Positions 1-8,821 of a DNA stretch of 64,000 nucleotides are shown one piece after another. A model generated the notes under the pieces. That model had not been told where the DNA came from, ran no database searches, and saw only the letters and a program-made list of their open reading frames with translations. Position numbers and translations under genes: made by a program. Origin of the DNA: Rhodospirillaceae bacterium (GTDB taxonomy: Bacteria; Pseudomonadota; Alphaproteobacteria; UBA8366); NCBI GenBank assembly GCA_002724395.1, contig PBOR01000052.1, forward strand, positions 2,603-66,602. Direction: 5' to 3'. Positions within the stretch are counted from its first letter, which is position 1. Every line of letters begins with the position of its first letter.

Positions 1-819
1 GGAACGGGCCATGTAATCGAATATGCAGGTCCTGCCATTGAGGCGCTCTCTATGGAGGGCCGTATGACGGTAAGTAATATGACCATCGAAGGTGGCGCCC
101 GTGCTGGTTTAGTAGCCCCTGACGAAACGACACTTGCTTATTTGAAAGGTCGTCCAAAAGCACCTGATGGCGATCTATGGGAGAGGGCCGCAGCTCATTG
201 GAAGACGTTGCGGTCCGATGAGGGCGCTTCGTATGACAAGGAAGAGCATCTAGATGTTTCCGGTATTGTTCCCCAAGCGACCTGGGGGACGAACCCTGAA
301 CTGGTGGCTCCTATTACTGGTATGGTTCCTGACCCGAAAGATACGACGGACGCCCATAAGCGAGAGAGTATCGAGCGTGCGATTGCCTATATGGGTTTAG
401 AGCCGGGTATGAAAATGACAGATATTCCAATCGATCGCGTCTTTATTGGTTCGTGCACGAATGGGCGTATTGAAGATATCCGTGCTGCGGCAGAAGTCGC
501 GAAAGGGCGCCAGGTTTTTGACAACGTACGTGCTATGGTGGTGCCGGGTTCCGGGTTAGTAAAACAGCAAGCGGAAGAAGAGGGGCTTGATAAAGTTCTT
601 CTCGAAGCTGGCTTCGAATGGAGAGAACCCGGTTGTTCCATGTGTTTGGCGATGAATACTGATCGCTTAGAGCCAGGAGAGCGTTGTGCTTCTACATCCA
701 ACCGTAATTTCGAGGGTCGTCAAGGTCGCGATGGACGCACTCATTTGGTAAGCCCTGCGATGGCTGCCGCCGCTGCGGTGACTGGCAAGCTGACCGATGT
801 TCGGGAATTAATGTCATGA
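1..819 (+). CDS. leuC: 3-isopropylmalate dehydratase large subunit, copy 1 (partial, 5' end outside window)
   Basis: This is the C-terminal part of the large subunit of isopropylmalate isomerase, the aconitase-family [4Fe-4S] enzyme of leucine synthesis. The frame is open from base 1, and the ATG at 52 is internal (the second copy has the same [10 protein letters not shown] sequence inside the protein). The three cluster cysteines are present in GSCTNGR and GCSMC, and the terminus carries the family sequence [15 protein letters not shown]. It is roughly 70-75% identical by eye to the complete leuC at 1722-3131. Its stop overlaps the start of the next small ORF as ATGA. Both copies look intact in the region visible here. 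Confidence 0.93.
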   Translation, partial: GTGHVIEYAGPAIEALSMEGRMTVSNMTIEGGARAGLVAPDETTLAYLKGRPKAPDGDLWERAAAHWKTLRSDEGASYDKEEHLDVSGIVPQATWGTNPELVAPITGMVPDPKDTTDAHKRESIERAIAYMGLEPGMKMTDIPIDRVFIGSCTNGRIEDIRAAAEVAKGRQVFDNVRAMVVPGSGLVKQQAEEEGLDKVLLEAGFEWREPGCSMCLAMNTDRLEPGERCASTSNRNFEGRQGRDGRTHLVSPAMAAAAAVTGKLTDVRELMS

Positions 820-1025
820 GTAAACGGTATTTGTCTGAAGCGGGAGATGATGAAATCGATGCGCTAAATCGTTTATTTGGACGTGATTTAGGTGTTGAGG
901 GCTGGGTCGTAAAGAGCCAATCAGGGGGTGCTGTTGGCGCCGAGGAGCAAAAGCAAAAAAAACATCGCCAGATAGCTTTGCCTGATCCATCGATCATTTG
1001 GGCATTGCGTGGTCGCAAAAAATAA
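816..1025 (+). CDS. Small conserved-position hypothetical protein between leuC and leuD
   Basis: This 69-residue protein starts with an ATG that overlaps the leuC stop by four bases (ATGA), a typical translationally coupled arrangement, and ends about 60 bp before leuD. The N-terminal half is acidic ([20 protein letters not shown]). The C-terminus is basic (LRGRKK). There is no signal peptide or membrane segment, and I recognise no domain. Its position inside the leuCD unit suggests co-expression with isopropylmalate isomerase. A role as a small accessory or regulatory protein of that enzyme is only a guess. Confidence 0.6.
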   Translation: MSKRYLSEAGDDEIDALNRLFGRDLGVEGWVVKSQSGGAVGAEEQKQKKHRQIALPDPSIIWALRGRKK

Positions 1026-1085
1026 TATGTCCGGCTGCTTTAGTTTTAAGAAACACGGCCGTTTAAGAAATTTGGGAGGGGTGTA

Positions 1086-1697
1086 ATGGAGAAATTTGTG
1101 AAAGTTACCGGTATTGCTGCACCAATGGACCGGATCAATATAGACACAGATATGATCATTCCGAAGCTGCATTTGCGCACGATAAAGCGGACCGGCCTTG
1201 GCAAGGTGGTATTCGATGAGTTGCGTTTTAATGAAGATGGTACAGAAAAGCCGGATTTTATCCTAAATAAGGAGCCCTACCGGAGATCTGAAATTATTGT
1301 GGCTGGTGATAATTTCGGCTGCGGTTCCTCTCGCGAGCATGCCCCGTGGGCATTGCTGGATTTTGGTATTAGAAGCGTCATCTCCACAAGTTTTGCGGAT
1401 ATCTTTTATAACAACTGCTTCAAAAATGGTATTTTGCCGGTGATCGTTAACGAAGATGAGTTAAAAGCCTTAATGGCGGATGCATCTGATTCGGAAAACC
1501 CGGAGCTGACTGTCGATTTGGAAGCGGAAACCATTACACGACCGAATGGTGCAACGATAAAATTCAAGATTGATCCGTTTCGGCGCAAATGTTTGTTGGA
1601 AGGCCTTGACGATATTGGGCTGACACTCGCGAAAGAGGAAAAAATTTCTAACTTTGAAATCCAGCAGCGGGAAAGCCAGCCTTGGCTCTATCTTTAG
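1086..1697 (+). CDS. leuD: 3-isopropylmalate dehydratase small subunit
   Basis: LeuD is the swivelling domain that completes the active site of isopropylmalate isomerase with LeuC (2-isopropylmalate to 3-isopropylmalate, cytoplasm). The 203-residue length is normal. Family signatures include [13 protein letters not shown] near the N-terminus and [16 protein letters not shown] near residue 80, which contains the substrate-contacting GSSRE loop. The ATG at 1086 is preceded by a clear GGGAGGGG ribosome site. It lies between the two leuC copies, so it could pair with either product. Confidence 0.96.
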   Translation: MEKFVKVTGIAAPMDRINIDTDMIIPKLHLRTIKRTGLGKVVFDELRFNEDGTEKPDFILNKEPYRRSEIIVAGDNFGCGSSREHAPWALLDFGIRSVISTSFADIFYNNCFKNGILPVIVNEDELKALMADASDSENPELTVDLEAETITRPNGATIKFKIDPFRRKCLLEGLDDIGLTLAKEEKISNFEIQQRESQPWLYL

Positions 1698-1721
1698 TTT
1701 TTTTAAGGGGGGGCATAAGGG

Positions 1722-3131
1722 ATGACTGCACCGCGGACACTATTCGATAAAATTTGGGATAGCCATTTAGTGGGATTCGAGGACGGTGGAATCAATATTC
1801 TTTATATTGACCGTCACCTCGTACACGAAGTGACTTCGCCGCAGGCGTTTGAAGGTCTTCGGGCAAACGGTCGGTCTGTACGGCGTAAGGATGGCACGTT
1901 GGCGGTAGCTGATCATAACGTGCCTACCACTGATCGTAGTGAAGGTATTAAGGAAGAAGAATCGCGTGTTCAGGTTGAGCTATTGACGGAATACTGCGAG
2001 GAATTTGACGTGCCCCTATTTGATATGGTGGACCCACGTCAAGGGATTGTCCATGTCATTGGCCCAGAGCAAGGTTTTACCTTACCGGGGACAACGGTTG
2101 TCTGCGGTGATAGCCATACGGCAACCCATGGCGCATTTGGGGCGCTTGCGTTCGGCATCGGGACATCAGAAGTAGAGCACGTACTAGCAACGCAAACGCT
2201 GCGAATGCCTAATTTGAAAAATATGCTGGTTCTAGCTGATTGCGAACTCCCTGTCGGATGTACCGGCAAGGATTTGATTTTGGCGGTTATCGGTAAACTT
2301 GGTACGGCGGGCGGCACTGGTCATATCATTGAGTTTTGTGGTCGTGCTTTCGAAGGGCTCTCTATGGAGGGCCGTATGACGGTTAGCAATATGACGGTGG
2401 AGGCGGGTGCGCGTGCTGGTTTGATGGCGCCCGATGAAAAGACATTTGCCTTCTTGAAGGGACGTCCCATGGCCCCGAAAGGTGATGCTTGGGATCAAGC
2501 CGTTGCTTATTGGAAGTCACTTCCGACAGACCAAGGTGCCCAATACGATAAAGAGGTTCATCTTGACGTGTCCGATATTGCGCCGCAAGTGACCTGGGGG
2601 ACCAGCCCCGAGGATGTAGTGCCGATTACCGGCATTGTTCCCGACCCCAATCAAGCGTCTAGTAATGAGAAGCGCCAAGCGATGGAGCGGGCGCTTGCCT
2701 ATATGGACTTAACGCCGGGCATGAGGATGACAGATATTTCGGTTGATAAGGTTTTTATTGGGTCTTGTACCAATAGTCGATTGGACGATTTGCGGGCTGC
2801 GGCGGAAATTGCTAAGGGCCGCAAAGTAGCAGATAACGTGCATGCTTTGGTTTCGCCAGGTTCTACACTGATCAAGCAGCAGGCTGAAGAAGAGGGTATC
2901 GCCCAAATTTTGATTGAGGCCGGCTTCGATTGGCGCGAAGCGGGTTGCTCAATGTGTGTAGGTATGAACCCGGACCGACTGGGCCCCGGGGAACGGTGTG
3001 CTTCAACATCGAACCGTAATTTCGAAGGCCGGCAAGGCCGTGATGGACGTACTCACCTTGTAAGTCCCGCCATGGCGGCAGCTGCTGCGGTAGTGGGCCA
3101 TTTGGCAGATGTTCGGGAGTTGGCTGACTAG
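1722..3131 (+). CDS. leuC: 3-isopropylmalate dehydratase large subunit, copy 2 (complete)
   Basis: This is a complete LeuC of 469 residues, the usual family length. It has [19 protein letters not shown] near residue 130 and the three [4Fe-4S] cysteines in GSCTNSR (about residue 350) and GCSMC (about residue 410). A strong G-rich ribosome site precedes the ATG. It follows leuD by 24 bp and precedes leuB by about 30 bp, so it looks co-transcribed with both. Differences from copy 1 at the cluster motifs are small (CTNS/CTNG, MCVGMN/MCLAMN), so loss of activity in either is not evident. It may be a recent-to-moderate tandem duplicate or a functional specialist. Confidence 0.95.
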   Translation: MTAPRTLFDKIWDSHLVGFEDGGINILYIDRHLVHEVTSPQAFEGLRANGRSVRRKDGTLAVADHNVPTTDRSEGIKEEESRVQVELLTEYCEEFDVPLFDMVDPRQGIVHVIGPEQGFTLPGTTVVCGDSHTATHGAFGALAFGIGTSEVEHVLATQTLRMPNLKNMLVLADCELPVGCTGKDLILAVIGKLGTAGGTGHIIEFCGRAFEGLSMEGRMTVSNMTVEAGARAGLMAPDEKTFAFLKGRPMAPKGDAWDQAVAYWKSLPTDQGAQYDKEVHLDVSDIAPQVTWGTSPEDVVPITGIVPDPNQASSNEKRQAMERALAYMDLTPGMRMTDISVDKVFIGSCTNSRLDDLRAAAEIAKGRKVADNVHALVSPGSTLIKQQAEEEGIAQILIEAGFDWREAGCSMCVGMNPDRLGPGERCASTSNRNFEGRQGRDGRTHLVSPAMAAAAAVVGHLADVRELAD

Positions 3132-3162
3132 ATTCAGCCAAGTACAAGTTATTTAAGGAATA

Positions 3163-4278
3163 GTGATGATTGCAAACCGTAAACTTTTGATGCTGCCCGG
3201 TGACTATATCGGTCCGGAAGTCATCGGTCAGGTGCGCCGCGTCATTGATTGGATGTCAACTGACCGTGCGGTTAGTTTCGATGTCGATGAGGATTACTTC
3301 GGTGGTGCCGCAGTCGATGTATATGGTACGCCCTTGGCGGATGAGACATTAGAACGGGCGAAGGACGCAGACGCAGTGTTGTTGGGCGCGGTTGGCGGCC
3401 CTAAATATGACCACCTGCCGCGGGATAAGCGCCCGGAAGCCGGACTTTTAAAGTTGCGTAAGGAAATGGACTTGTTCGCCAATTTGCGCCCGGCGATTAC
3501 CTTCGATGCCTTGCTTGACGCTTCTTCGCTAAAGCCAGAGATTGTAAAAGGTCTCGACATCATGATAGTGCGGGAGCTTACCTCCGGTATTTATTTTGGA
3601 GAGCCGCGTTTTGTCGAAGGCGAAGAAGGAAGGCGCACGGCGGTCGACACGCAGCGTTATCATGAACACGAAATCGTCCGCGTGGCCGAAGTTGCCTTTG
3701 AATTGGCTAGGGAGCGTGGTGGGCGGATCCACTCCGTTGAAAAAGAGAACGTGATGGCAACTGGTGTTTTGTGGCGCGATGTGGTGACTAAGATGCATCT
3801 AGAGCGCTATAGCGATGTCGAGCTTCACCATCTTTATGTGGATAATTGCGCCATGCAATTGGTCCGTGATCCCACCCAATTTGATGTAATTGTGACCGAC
3901 AACATGTTCGGCGATATCCTTTCTGATTGTGCCTCTATGGTAACGGGTTCACTTGGTATGCTGCCGTCTGCGTCCTTGGGCGCGCCGGATGAAGCCGGCA
4001 AACGGCTAGCGGTTTATGAGCCCGTGCATGGCAGTGCGCCAGACATTGCCGGTAAAAACCAAGCCAATCCTCTGGCAGCGATTTTGAGTTTCGCCATGAT
4101 GCTTCGGTATTCATTGGAGTTGCCTAAAGAGGCCCTACTCATCGAGAAATCTATCGCAGCGGTTTTGGATGGGGGTATGCGGACTGCCGACATTATGGAA
4201 GACGGTGGATTGCGCGTTTCTTCCGATGTAATGGGTGATGCATTGTTACAAGAGCTGGAGAAACAGGCTGAAGCTTGA
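3163..4278 (+). CDS. leuB: 3-isopropylmalate dehydrogenase
   Basis: LeuB oxidises and decarboxylates 3-isopropylmalate with NAD+ to give 2-oxoisocaproate. The 371-residue protein has the family order: an N-terminal nucleotide loop, [11 protein letters not shown], the [10 protein letters not shown] segment with the catalytic Tyr, the Mg-binding [10 protein letters not shown], and the GSAPDIAGK adenine-binding region. The frame opens with GTG at 3163 followed at once by ATG at 3166; either could be used, and an AAGGAA site lies just upstream. The usual GDGIGPEV motif reads GDYIGPEV, a notable substitution. It is the last gene of the leu unit. Confidence 0.95.
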   Translation: MMIANRKLLMLPGDYIGPEVIGQVRRVIDWMSTDRAVSFDVDEDYFGGAAVDVYGTPLADETLERAKDADAVLLGAVGGPKYDHLPRDKRPEAGLLKLRKEMDLFANLRPAITFDALLDASSLKPEIVKGLDIMIVRELTSGIYFGEPRFVEGEEGRRTAVDTQRYHEHEIVRVAEVAFELARERGGRIHSVEKENVMATGVLWRDVVTKMHLERYSDVELHHLYVDNCAMQLVRDPTQFDVIVTDNMFGDILSDCASMVTGSLGMLPSASLGAPDEAGKRLAVYEPVHGSAPDIAGKNQANPLAAILSFAMMLRYSLELPKEALLIEKSIAAVLDGGMRTADIMEDGGLRVSSDVMGDALLQELEKQAEA

Positions 4279-4453
4279 TATCGCGGGAGGGGATAGACTT
4301 CTGTGCAAAGTACTTAAAGCCGATCGTCAAATTGCATATGGGCTAAGGTAGGCTTTTAAAGCGGTATAATTGCTTGCAATTTATCTTAGGCGCGTTGTAA
4401 CGCTGCGCAAAATTTGTAAGGCCTTAAGAGGTTAGACTCAGAGGTGTAAATTA

Positions 4454-5467
4454 ATGGGCTATAAAGTTGCTGTGGTAGGCGCGACGGGTAATGTTGGTCG
4501 CGAAATTCTCAATACGCTGGACGAACGCGGGTTTCCTGTCGGGGAGGTCGTGGCCCTTGCGTCCGATCGGTCGGCGGGTAAGCAGGTTTCTTTCGGTGAT
4601 GAAAAAATTCTCGATATCCAAGACTTGGCCAAGTACGATTTTAAGGGGACCGATCTTGTTTTATCGTCTCCGGGCGCGTCGGTGTCTGCTGAATTTGCAC
4701 CTAGGGCGGCTAGGGCCGGCGCGGTTGTGATCGACAATACATCCCAATTCCGAATGGATCCAGATGTCCCATTGGTAGTACCCGAAGTAAATTCCGGGTC
4801 TATTGCTGATTACGGGCAGCGCAATATCATAGCCAACCCCAACTGCTCGACCATTCAAATGGTAGTGGCGCTCAAGCCATTGCATGACGCGTTCAATATT
4901 GAGCGCGTTGTCGTAGCGACATATCAGTCGGTTTCGGGGGCTGGCAAGGAGGCAATGGACGAGCTTTTCGAGCAAACGCGCAATATTTACGTCAACGGCG
5001 AGGTCAAGCAGGAGCAATTTTCTAAGCAAATAGCCTTTAACGTTATTCCACATATCGATGTATTTATGGATGACGGTTCCACCAAAGAAGAGTGGAAAAT
5101 GGCGGCGGAAACCAAGAAGATCCTTGATCCCAGCATCAAAATTACCGCTACATGTGTTCGTGTGCCAGTTTTTGTAGGCCATGGAGAGGCGCTCAATGTA
5201 GCATTTTCGAGAGACGTTTCTGCGTCGGAAGCTGGGGATATTTTGCGACAAAGCCCAGGTATTATCGTTTTAGACGAACGAGAAGATGGTGGATATGTGA
5301 CGCCGCAAGAAAGTGCTGGTGAAGATGCGGTTTATGTGAGCCGACTGCGCGAAGATCCTACTGTGGAGAATGGCCTGGCATTTTGGGTGGTGTCGGATAA
5401 TCTGCGGAAAGGGGCCGCTTTGAACACGGTGCAAATCGCTGAAGTGTTGATCAATCGCTATTTTTAG
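4454..5467 (+). CDS. asd: Aspartate-semialdehyde dehydrogenase
   Basis: Asd reduces aspartyl-4-phosphate with NADPH to aspartate semialdehyde, the branch point to lysine, diaminopimelate, threonine and methionine. The 337-residue protein begins with a Rossmann motif (VVGATGNVG). It carries the active-site cysteine in NPNCST (C131 by count), the substrate region YQSVSGAGKEAM, and RVPVFVGHGEALN with the catalytic His. The 175-bp gap before it suggests its own promoter, although I see no strong -35/-10 pair. It follows leuB, an order seen in other alphaproteobacteria. Confidence 0.95.
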   Translation: MGYKVAVVGATGNVGREILNTLDERGFPVGEVVALASDRSAGKQVSFGDEKILDIQDLAKYDFKGTDLVLSSPGASVSAEFAPRAARAGAVVIDNTSQFRMDPDVPLVVPEVNSGSIADYGQRNIIANPNCSTIQMVVALKPLHDAFNIERVVVATYQSVSGAGKEAMDELFEQTRNIYVNGEVKQEQFSKQIAFNVIPHIDVFMDDGSTKEEWKMAAETKKILDPSIKITATCVRVPVFVGHGEALNVAFSRDVSASEAGDILRQSPGIIVLDEREDGGYVTPQESAGEDAVYVSRLREDPTVENGLAFWVVSDNLRKGAALNTVQIAEVLINRYF

Positions 5468-5518
5468 AAAACTCAGCTAAGCACACCATAAATTAAGCGC
5501 GATTACTAAAATACCTAT

Positions 5519-6355
5519 TCAGGTAATGGACTCGGCCGGAAAGTATGTTTGCGGAGACAGTATTAGCTCTTGTGCGGCGACGATTGGCAAATCGGGCGCA
5601 GAAAGTTCTTGCGCGACACCGAGAACTCCATAAACCGTTGATATTGCGTAAGAAAGTGCGTGTGGAGTTGAATTCCTATCAAGATATCTTGCCAAAAACA
5701 GCGCGCTAAAAAGGTCACCAGCACCAGACGATGCTACCTGTATTTTTGGCGTTGAAACTGACCAAGTGCCAATTTCGTCACGTGCAACAGTCTGAATGCT
5801 GCGATTGGTCTCGATGCCGGTGATAATGGCTACTTTAATTCCTTTCGCACGTAGGATTGAGAGTGCTTTTAATGCTTTTTGTTTGGTATCTACAGGCTCA
5901 CCAATGAGGATAGAGGCCTCATAATTGTTGGGTGTCAGTATGTCTGCCGACGCGGCAATTTTTTCTTTAAAGAATGTTAATATGTCTTTTTCAACATACG
6001 GCTGGCCATTGTCGCCCATTACCGGATCACACAGAAATAATGCGCGCTTATTTATTGCTTTAATACGGTCAACGATTTCTGCAATAATGCGTCCGTTTTT
6101 AGCGCTTCCCAGATAACCGGATAGAATAGCGGTGCAGGATTGTAGCAAAGCTCGTTGCTCGATACCATCAATCAGGGCGGTAATCTCGCAAGCGGGCGTG
6201 ATTTGTCCGGTGTAGGAACCATGCGCGGGGTGGTTGGAGAATCGAACGGTATCCACCGGCCACACCTCAAACCCGAGACGTTGTAATGGTAGCGTGATAG
6301 CGGCATTACCGACATGCCCTGAGATAACATTTGATTGAATGGACAAAATGGCGAT
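5519..6355 (-). CDS. pdxY: Pyridoxal kinase (PdxY-like), probable AUC start
   Basis: This is a ribokinase-fold vitamin B6 kinase that phosphorylates pyridoxal to PLP for the salvage pathway. The family N-terminus AILSIQSNVISGHVGNAA, the substrate loop RFSNHP, the CDPVMGD segment and the C-terminal anion hole/catalytic Asp in SGAGDLFSALFLA are all present. The only canonical start is a TTG at 6346, which would remove half of the first beta strand and lies 16 nt from the ribosome site. In frame three codons upstream is ATC (6355-6353), exactly 7 nt after AAGGAG (6368-6363), and an in-frame TAA lies just beyond. I therefore place the start at the ATC and give the product 278 residues. Confidence 0.85.
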   Translation of the reverse strand: MAILSIQSNVISGHVGNAAITLPLQRLGFEVWPVDTVRFSNHPAHGSYTGQITPACEITALIDGIEQRALLQSCTAILSGYLGSAKNGRIIAEIVDRIKAINKRALFLCDPVMGDNGQPYVEKDILTFFKEKIAASADILTPNNYEASILIGEPVDTKQKALKALSILRAKGIKVAIITGIETNRSIQTVARDEIGTWSVSTPKIQVASSGAGDLFSALFLARYLDRNSTPHALSYAISTVYGVLGVAQELSAPDLPIVAAQELILSPQTYFPAESIT

Positions 6356-6362
6356 GTGGCTT

Positions 6363-6368
6363 CTCCTT
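6363..6368 (-). promoter_or_regulatory. Shine-Dalgarno site that supports the AUC start of pdxY
   Basis: AAGGAG on the minus strand ends 7 nt before the in-frame ATC at 6355-6353. The alternative TTG at 6346 is 16 nt away, which is too far for normal initiation. This site is the main reason for choosing the AUC start. Confidence 0.6.
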
Positions 6369-6427
6369 TACGAGACGCTGGTTTGACTGCATTGTACTTT
6401 AATTATATTGGCCCTACGATTTAGAAT

Positions 6428-7900
6428 ATGACTGAGAAAGAACTGCCGAAATTAACGTCCGCATCAGACGGCAGCAAATTACTTCCGTCCTTTCAGCAAA
6501 ATGCTGATGGAACTGCGCGTTTCGTTATGGTTCTTCCCAAAGCTTATCATGAGGATCCGGGACTTTCGATTATGGCGCGATGCGAAGCGCTCCACAGCGG
6601 TTATGAATTTCCTTATAGAAAATTCTTGGATTCCCACTTGGAACCTGGCGACGTGTTTATCGATATTGGGGCGCATTTTGGAATTTACTCCTTGTCTGCC
6701 GTCACCGCGCCGTGTGGCGGTGTTAGATCGCTTGCGGTGGAGCCCGACCCCTATAATGTGCGTGCGCTTAAATTGTGGACTGCTGTAAACAAAAAAACTG
6801 ACCAAATTGAAATTATTGAGGCGGCGTGTGGCGAGCGCCCCGGCAGGACAAAGCTATGGTTCTATTCAACTATGGGCCACCAGGTGGGCGAGGAGCGTCC
6901 AGAGGATGCGTTGGCCGGGGTCGATCCATCTGAAGTCCCGATGGTAACGATAGATCAAATTCTGGCGGATCGGCCTGAACTGAAGGGTCGACGAACCTTC
7001 ATCAAAATCGATGTGGAGGGAATTGAGCCAGAGGTAATTGCCGGTGCGATTAAAACACTTGAAAGCGGCACCGTTATGGCCGTCATATTTGAAAAAGCTG
7101 AGGCCTATGCGGAGCCGGATCGGGAAATGGCGCTAGACCTGGTTTGTGAAAGCTTGACAGCTAAAGGCTTTGTTTTGAAATGGTTTCCTCATTTACACCT
7201 GCCAAGCGTATTCATACCGTGGGTGGGCGGTGACGAAATGGGGAATATTGTAGCGGTGGCATCGGAACTTGAGACGCTGGATGCTTACGACGGCCCCGCC
7301 TGCTCATACCCTGCGCGCCCGCCATCGCTTTCTGATATTTCGCGGTATCATAGTGATGAAAAAGCCCGGGCAGACTTTACCGAAAGATTGATTGCGGCAA
7401 AGGCGTCAGACGGATGGCGCTGGTCCTATCCGCCTAATCTGGAGGAAGGCGCGGTAGATCGTGTTGCAGCTATCGCCGATTTGTTGCCGCGAAACGGCAG
7501 TGTTATCGATATCGGTGCGGGAACAATGGCTTTGTTCAGTAAAATGCCGATAGCAGTTGCTTACACACCACTTGATTTGGTTCGGTATAGTGATGCGACC
7601 GTACTCGCAGATTTAAACCAGGCCCAATTTCCCGGTGGGCATTGGGACTATGCGGTGCTATTGGAGACCCTTGAATTCATTCACGATCCGGCCTGGCTAA
7701 TGCAAACGGTTAAAAAAGCAGCCGATCACCTAATCATGACGTATCGTGTGCCAGACGGGACCGCAATGGCGGTTCGCAGAACTGCCGGATATTTTAATGA
7801 TTTTACCGCTGAGCAATTGCGCGAACTTCTCGAGGCCGCAGGCTGGATGGAGATCGAATTACAAACTGCTGCTCCTTATACGATTGTGACTGCAAAATAA
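6428..7900 (+). CDS. Fused FkbM-family and class I SAM methyltransferase protein
   Basis: The 490-residue protein appears to have two methyltransferase domains. Residues about 60-270 are FkbM-like: a SAM-binding FIDIGAHFGIYS, the acidic SLAVEPDPYN, and the family hallmark FIKIDVEGIEPEV. Residues about 310-490 form a second, smaller class I domain with SVIDIGAGTMALF and an acidic segment after ADLNQAQFP, ending with a typical beta hairpin. FkbM proteins usually O-methylate sugars or polyketides, so a role in methylating a surface glycan or lipid is plausible but unproven. It diverges from pdxY with about 70 bp between them. No signal peptide is present. Confidence 0.8.
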   Translation: MTEKELPKLTSASDGSKLLPSFQQNADGTARFVMVLPKAYHEDPGLSIMARCEALHSGYEFPYRKFLDSHLEPGDVFIDIGAHFGIYSLSAVTAPCGGVRSLAVEPDPYNVRALKLWTAVNKKTDQIEIIEAACGERPGRTKLWFYSTMGHQVGEERPEDALAGVDPSEVPMVTIDQILADRPELKGRRTFIKIDVEGIEPEVIAGAIKTLESGTVMAVIFEKAEAYAEPDREMALDLVCESLTAKGFVLKWFPHLHLPSVFIPWVGGDEMGNIVAVASELETLDAYDGPACSYPARPPSLSDISRYHSDEKARADFTERLIAAKASDGWRWSYPPNLEEGAVDRVAAIADLLPRNGSVIDIGAGTMALFSKMPIAVAYTPLDLVRYSDATVLADLNQAQFPGGHWDYAVLLETLEFIHDPAWLMQTVKKAADHLIMTYRVPDGTAMAVRRTAGYFNDFTAEQLRELLEAAGWMEIELQTAAPYTIVTAK

Positions 7901-8046
7901 CTGTTTAACGCTCTAAAACATTTGGGGAGGCTGTTCCTCGCAACTGGCCTCAGCTGCTAGTCGTTTGGGCCGTTGCTTTCTGAATTAAACAAATACAATT
8001 TGATTTGAATATCTTGTAGGCGCGGCTGCTAGATCAGACAAAGAGA

Positions 8047-8124
8047 AGGCGTCGGTAACACGGTAGGGAGTTGGTGGGACCACCTTACCGCGTCTGCACC
8101 TGATGGATGCTTCCGACGCCTTTT
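8047..8124 (+). ncRNA. Possible structured RNA element or attenuator-like fold
   Basis: A perfect 10-bp stem pairs AAGGCGTCGG (8047-8056) with CCGACGCCTT (8113-8122) and is followed by TT. Inside it a second hairpin is possible: CGGTA (8062-8066) with TACCG (8087-8091), and GGTG/CACC at its tip around 8074-8085. The fold would be closed and branched on either strand. It does not match any riboswitch, 6S, tmRNA, SRP or RNase P pattern that I recognise. The orientation and transcription are unknown. Confidence 0.3.
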
Positions 8125-8439
8125 CTGAAGCCATTAGGCTCCGAGCACTTTGGAAGTGGGCGACATGCTTTCCGTTAATGACAGACATCCTGGCGTAAAG
8201 TCTGTCATCTTGAATCGCGTTAACCTGAACAAGCCCGAGGGCTTGCCGCAAAGGCTCAACGGATAACCTGAAAGACGATTGGTTTCGCTGGTGCTCCCCT
8301 GCAGGCGCGTTGACGAAATTTATCGCCCAGTCTCAGTTCATCCCGTTATGAGTTGCCCCTTCCTCTCTGGATAGCGAATTTGAGTCTGAAGCTTCAAATC
8401 AAACCAAAGTTTTGGCCATCTGAGAAGCTCACATACAAC

Positions 8440-8600
8440 AAATCCTCTTATACCAAGTACATTATCAAGCCTGGAGCTATGGAGACCCATTGTCTACCGT
8501 TAAGAACACCCAAAATAAATTATATTGTGTATAAAGTTACAGATAACACACACGTAACACACATGTTATCCACAGTTTTTTCCACGCCGATAATGCATAG
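8440..8600. other. Candidate replication origin (DnaA-box region)
   Basis: Two perfect matches to the DnaA box TTATNCACA lie in opposite orientation 32 nt apart: TGTGTATAA at 8526-8534 (reverse) and TTATCCACA at 8566-8574 (forward). Between them is a short direct repeat (TAACACACAC at 8544-8553, TAACACACAT at 8555-8564). An AT-rich stretch (AAAATAAATTATATTG) lies immediately upstream, and a weaker 7/9 match (TTATACCAA) lies nearer 8450. The region has no gene. This fits a small origin or a DnaA-titration/regulatory site. Strand usage does not switch here, which is a point against oriC. Confidence 0.35.
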
Positions 8601-8821
8601 GGCATCAGTTCGCCGTAAATTCATAGGTTTAACGGAATTGAATTTGCGAAGATATAGCCTAGATCTATTAGAGCGTTACAGATTAGGCGGCAGACTCCTA
8701 CTTGAGTTGACTTGCGGGCTAAAAGCGGTCTAATTGGTCGATCGCGTTTACCTAGCTCTCCTGTGACTGTGGGGTAGGGAAAGGCGTTACCGCAGAGGGT
8801 TAGTTGTTAGGAGAGAGAATA

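Larger units (their letters stand above)
7901..8821. other. Long intergenic region without a confident gene
   Basis: This 0.9-kb gap lies between the methyltransferase gene and sdhC. Its left part contains a foldable element with a 10-bp perfect outer stem (8047-8122) and a second 8-bp inverted repeat (ATGACAGA 8178-8185 with TCTGTCAT 8201-8208, 15-nt loop). Its right part is AT-rich and contains two DnaA boxes and a short direct repeat. Open frames exist on both strands (for example minus 7985-8251 and plus 8353-8733). None has a ribosome site or a recognisable protein sequence, so I do not call them. Confidence 0.5.

Noticed and set aside
4661..5251. 196-codon minus-strand frame inside asd
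   Set aside because: It is fully inside the well-supported asd gene on the other strand, with no family match. It is a shadow frame.
7985..8251. Minus-strand open frame (88 codons, open further to about 8330)
   Set aside because: The sequence looks partly protein-like but has no good start or ribosome site, matches no family I know, and coincides with strong inverted repeats. It is left as non-coding with doubt.
8353..8733. 126-codon plus-strand open frame across the DnaA-box region
   Set aside because: It has no ribosome site, a low-complexity basic sequence and no recognisable motif, and it overlaps the AT-rich box region. It is probably chance.
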